Positions 5,590-6,006 of a stretch of DNA of 6,006 bases are shown piece after piece. The DNA comes from Paracoccaceae bacterium (GTDB lineage: Bacteria > Pseudomonadota > Alphaproteobacteria > Rhodobacterales > Rhodobacteraceae): contig DOHJ01000063.1 in assembly GCA_003535335.1 (NCBI GenBank), positions 5,155 to 11,160 on the forward strand, in the 5' to 3' direction. Every line of letters starts with the position of its first letter. Position 1 is the first letter of the stretch. A program made the position numbers and the translations under genes. A model generated the notes under the pieces. That model was not told where the DNA came from and did not search any database. It saw only the letters and a program-made list of their open reading frames with translations.

Positions 5590-6006
5590 ATGGCGGCAAA
5601 AAAAACCACAAAGAAATCAAATAGTTCCAAAGAGGAACTGCTTTCATATTATCGCGAGATGCTTTTAATTCGTCGATTCGAAGAAAAAGCGGGCCAGCTA
5701 TACGGAATGGGGTTAATCGGCGGATTTTGTCATTTGTACATTGGACAAGAGGCAATCATCGTTGGCCTTGAATCTGTGACCAAGGAAGGCGACAAGCGCG
5801 TCACATCCTACCGCGACCACGGCCATATGCTGGCCTGTGGCATGGATCCTAAAGGTGTGATGGCAGAACTAACCGGGCGCATCGGAGGCTATTCCAAAGG
5901 CAAGGGTGGTTCGATGCATATGTTCTCGAAAGAAGCACATTTTTATGGTGGTCATGGCATGGTTGGTGCCCAGGTCCCTATCGGGGCGGGTTTGGCATTG
6001 ATAGAT
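5590..6006 (+). CDS. pdhA: Pyruvate dehydrogenase E1 component alpha subunit, N-terminal part
   Basis: The frame opens at ATG 5590 and stays open for 139 codons to the right edge, about 40 percent of a normal E1 alpha. The E1 alpha/beta heterotetramer decarboxylates pyruvate with thiamine diphosphate and passes the acetyl group to E2 lipoyl in the cytoplasmic PDH complex. After a lysine-rich tail (MAAKKTTKKS), recognised blocks are MLLIRRFEEKAGQLYGMG (24-41), GFCHLYIGQEA (45-55), SYRDHGHMLACGM (73-85), GRIGGYSKGKGGSMHMF (96-112) and GGHGMVGAQVPIGAG (120-134). These match PdhA rather than the homodimeric AceE type. The GDG thiamine diphosphate motif lies beyond the edge. GAGGG (5576-5580) 9 bases upstream fixes the start. 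pdhB and an E2 gene would be expected next in related genomes. Confidence 0.95.
   Translation, partial: MAAKKTTKKSNSSKEELLSYYREMLLIRRFEEKAGQLYGMGLIGGFCHLYIGQEAIIVGLESVTKEGDKRVTSYRDHGHMLACGMDPKGVMAELTGRIGGYSKGKGGSMHMFSKEAHFYGGHGMVGAQVPIGAGLALID

Overview
The window looks like chromosomal DNA from an alphaproteobacterium, most likely a Rhodobacterales (Roseobacter-type) organism of moderate GC. The basis is the protein character of TyrS, AnmK, the paired cyclophilins and PdhA, together with the ftsB-pdhA neighbourhood that is familiar from that group. This is an inference from sequence; no database search was run. The genes are nearly all housekeeping and closely packed. There are no mobile elements, CRISPR arrays, tRNAs, rRNAs or obvious horizontally acquired islands.

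Layout from left to right. At 1-102 (minus) is the start of a gene for a very hydrophobic, probably membrane, protein. It begins only 6 bases after the anmK stop codon and runs off the left edge. At 109-1215 (minus) is anmK, a cell-wall recycling kinase. A short divergent spacer (1216-1283) separates it from tyrS at 1284-2534 (plus), the tyrosyl-tRNA synthetase. At 2535-2624 is a convergent spacer with two hairpins whose U-rich sides face the minus-strand gene. At 2625-3602 (minus) is a secreted DUF3179 protein of unknown function with a signal peptide and a CPLC motif. Its leader can fold so that the ribosome binding site is paired. A strong 10-bp hairpin (3682-3706) follows the next operon. 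That operon (4822 down to 3711, minus) holds two cyclophilin-type peptidyl-prolyl isomerases: a cytoplasmic one first, then a membrane-anchored one whose start codon overlaps the end of the first gene.

To the right the direction changes. ftsB-like (5072-5374, plus) encodes a small bitopic division protein. It is followed by a 215-base spacer carrying a well-formed sigma-70 promoter, and then by pdhA (5590 to the right edge), the pyruvate dehydrogenase E1 alpha subunit, cut off by the window end.

The genes share no single pathway: cell-wall recycling, translation, protein folding on both sides of the inner membrane, division and central carbon metabolism sit side by side. I see no clear undescribed system. 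The points most worth a second look are the Shine-Dalgarno-sequestering hairpin before the DUF3179 gene, the overlapping cytosolic/periplasmic cyclophilin pair, the unannotated membrane ORF at the left edge, and the two perfect TATAAT boxes before pdhA.
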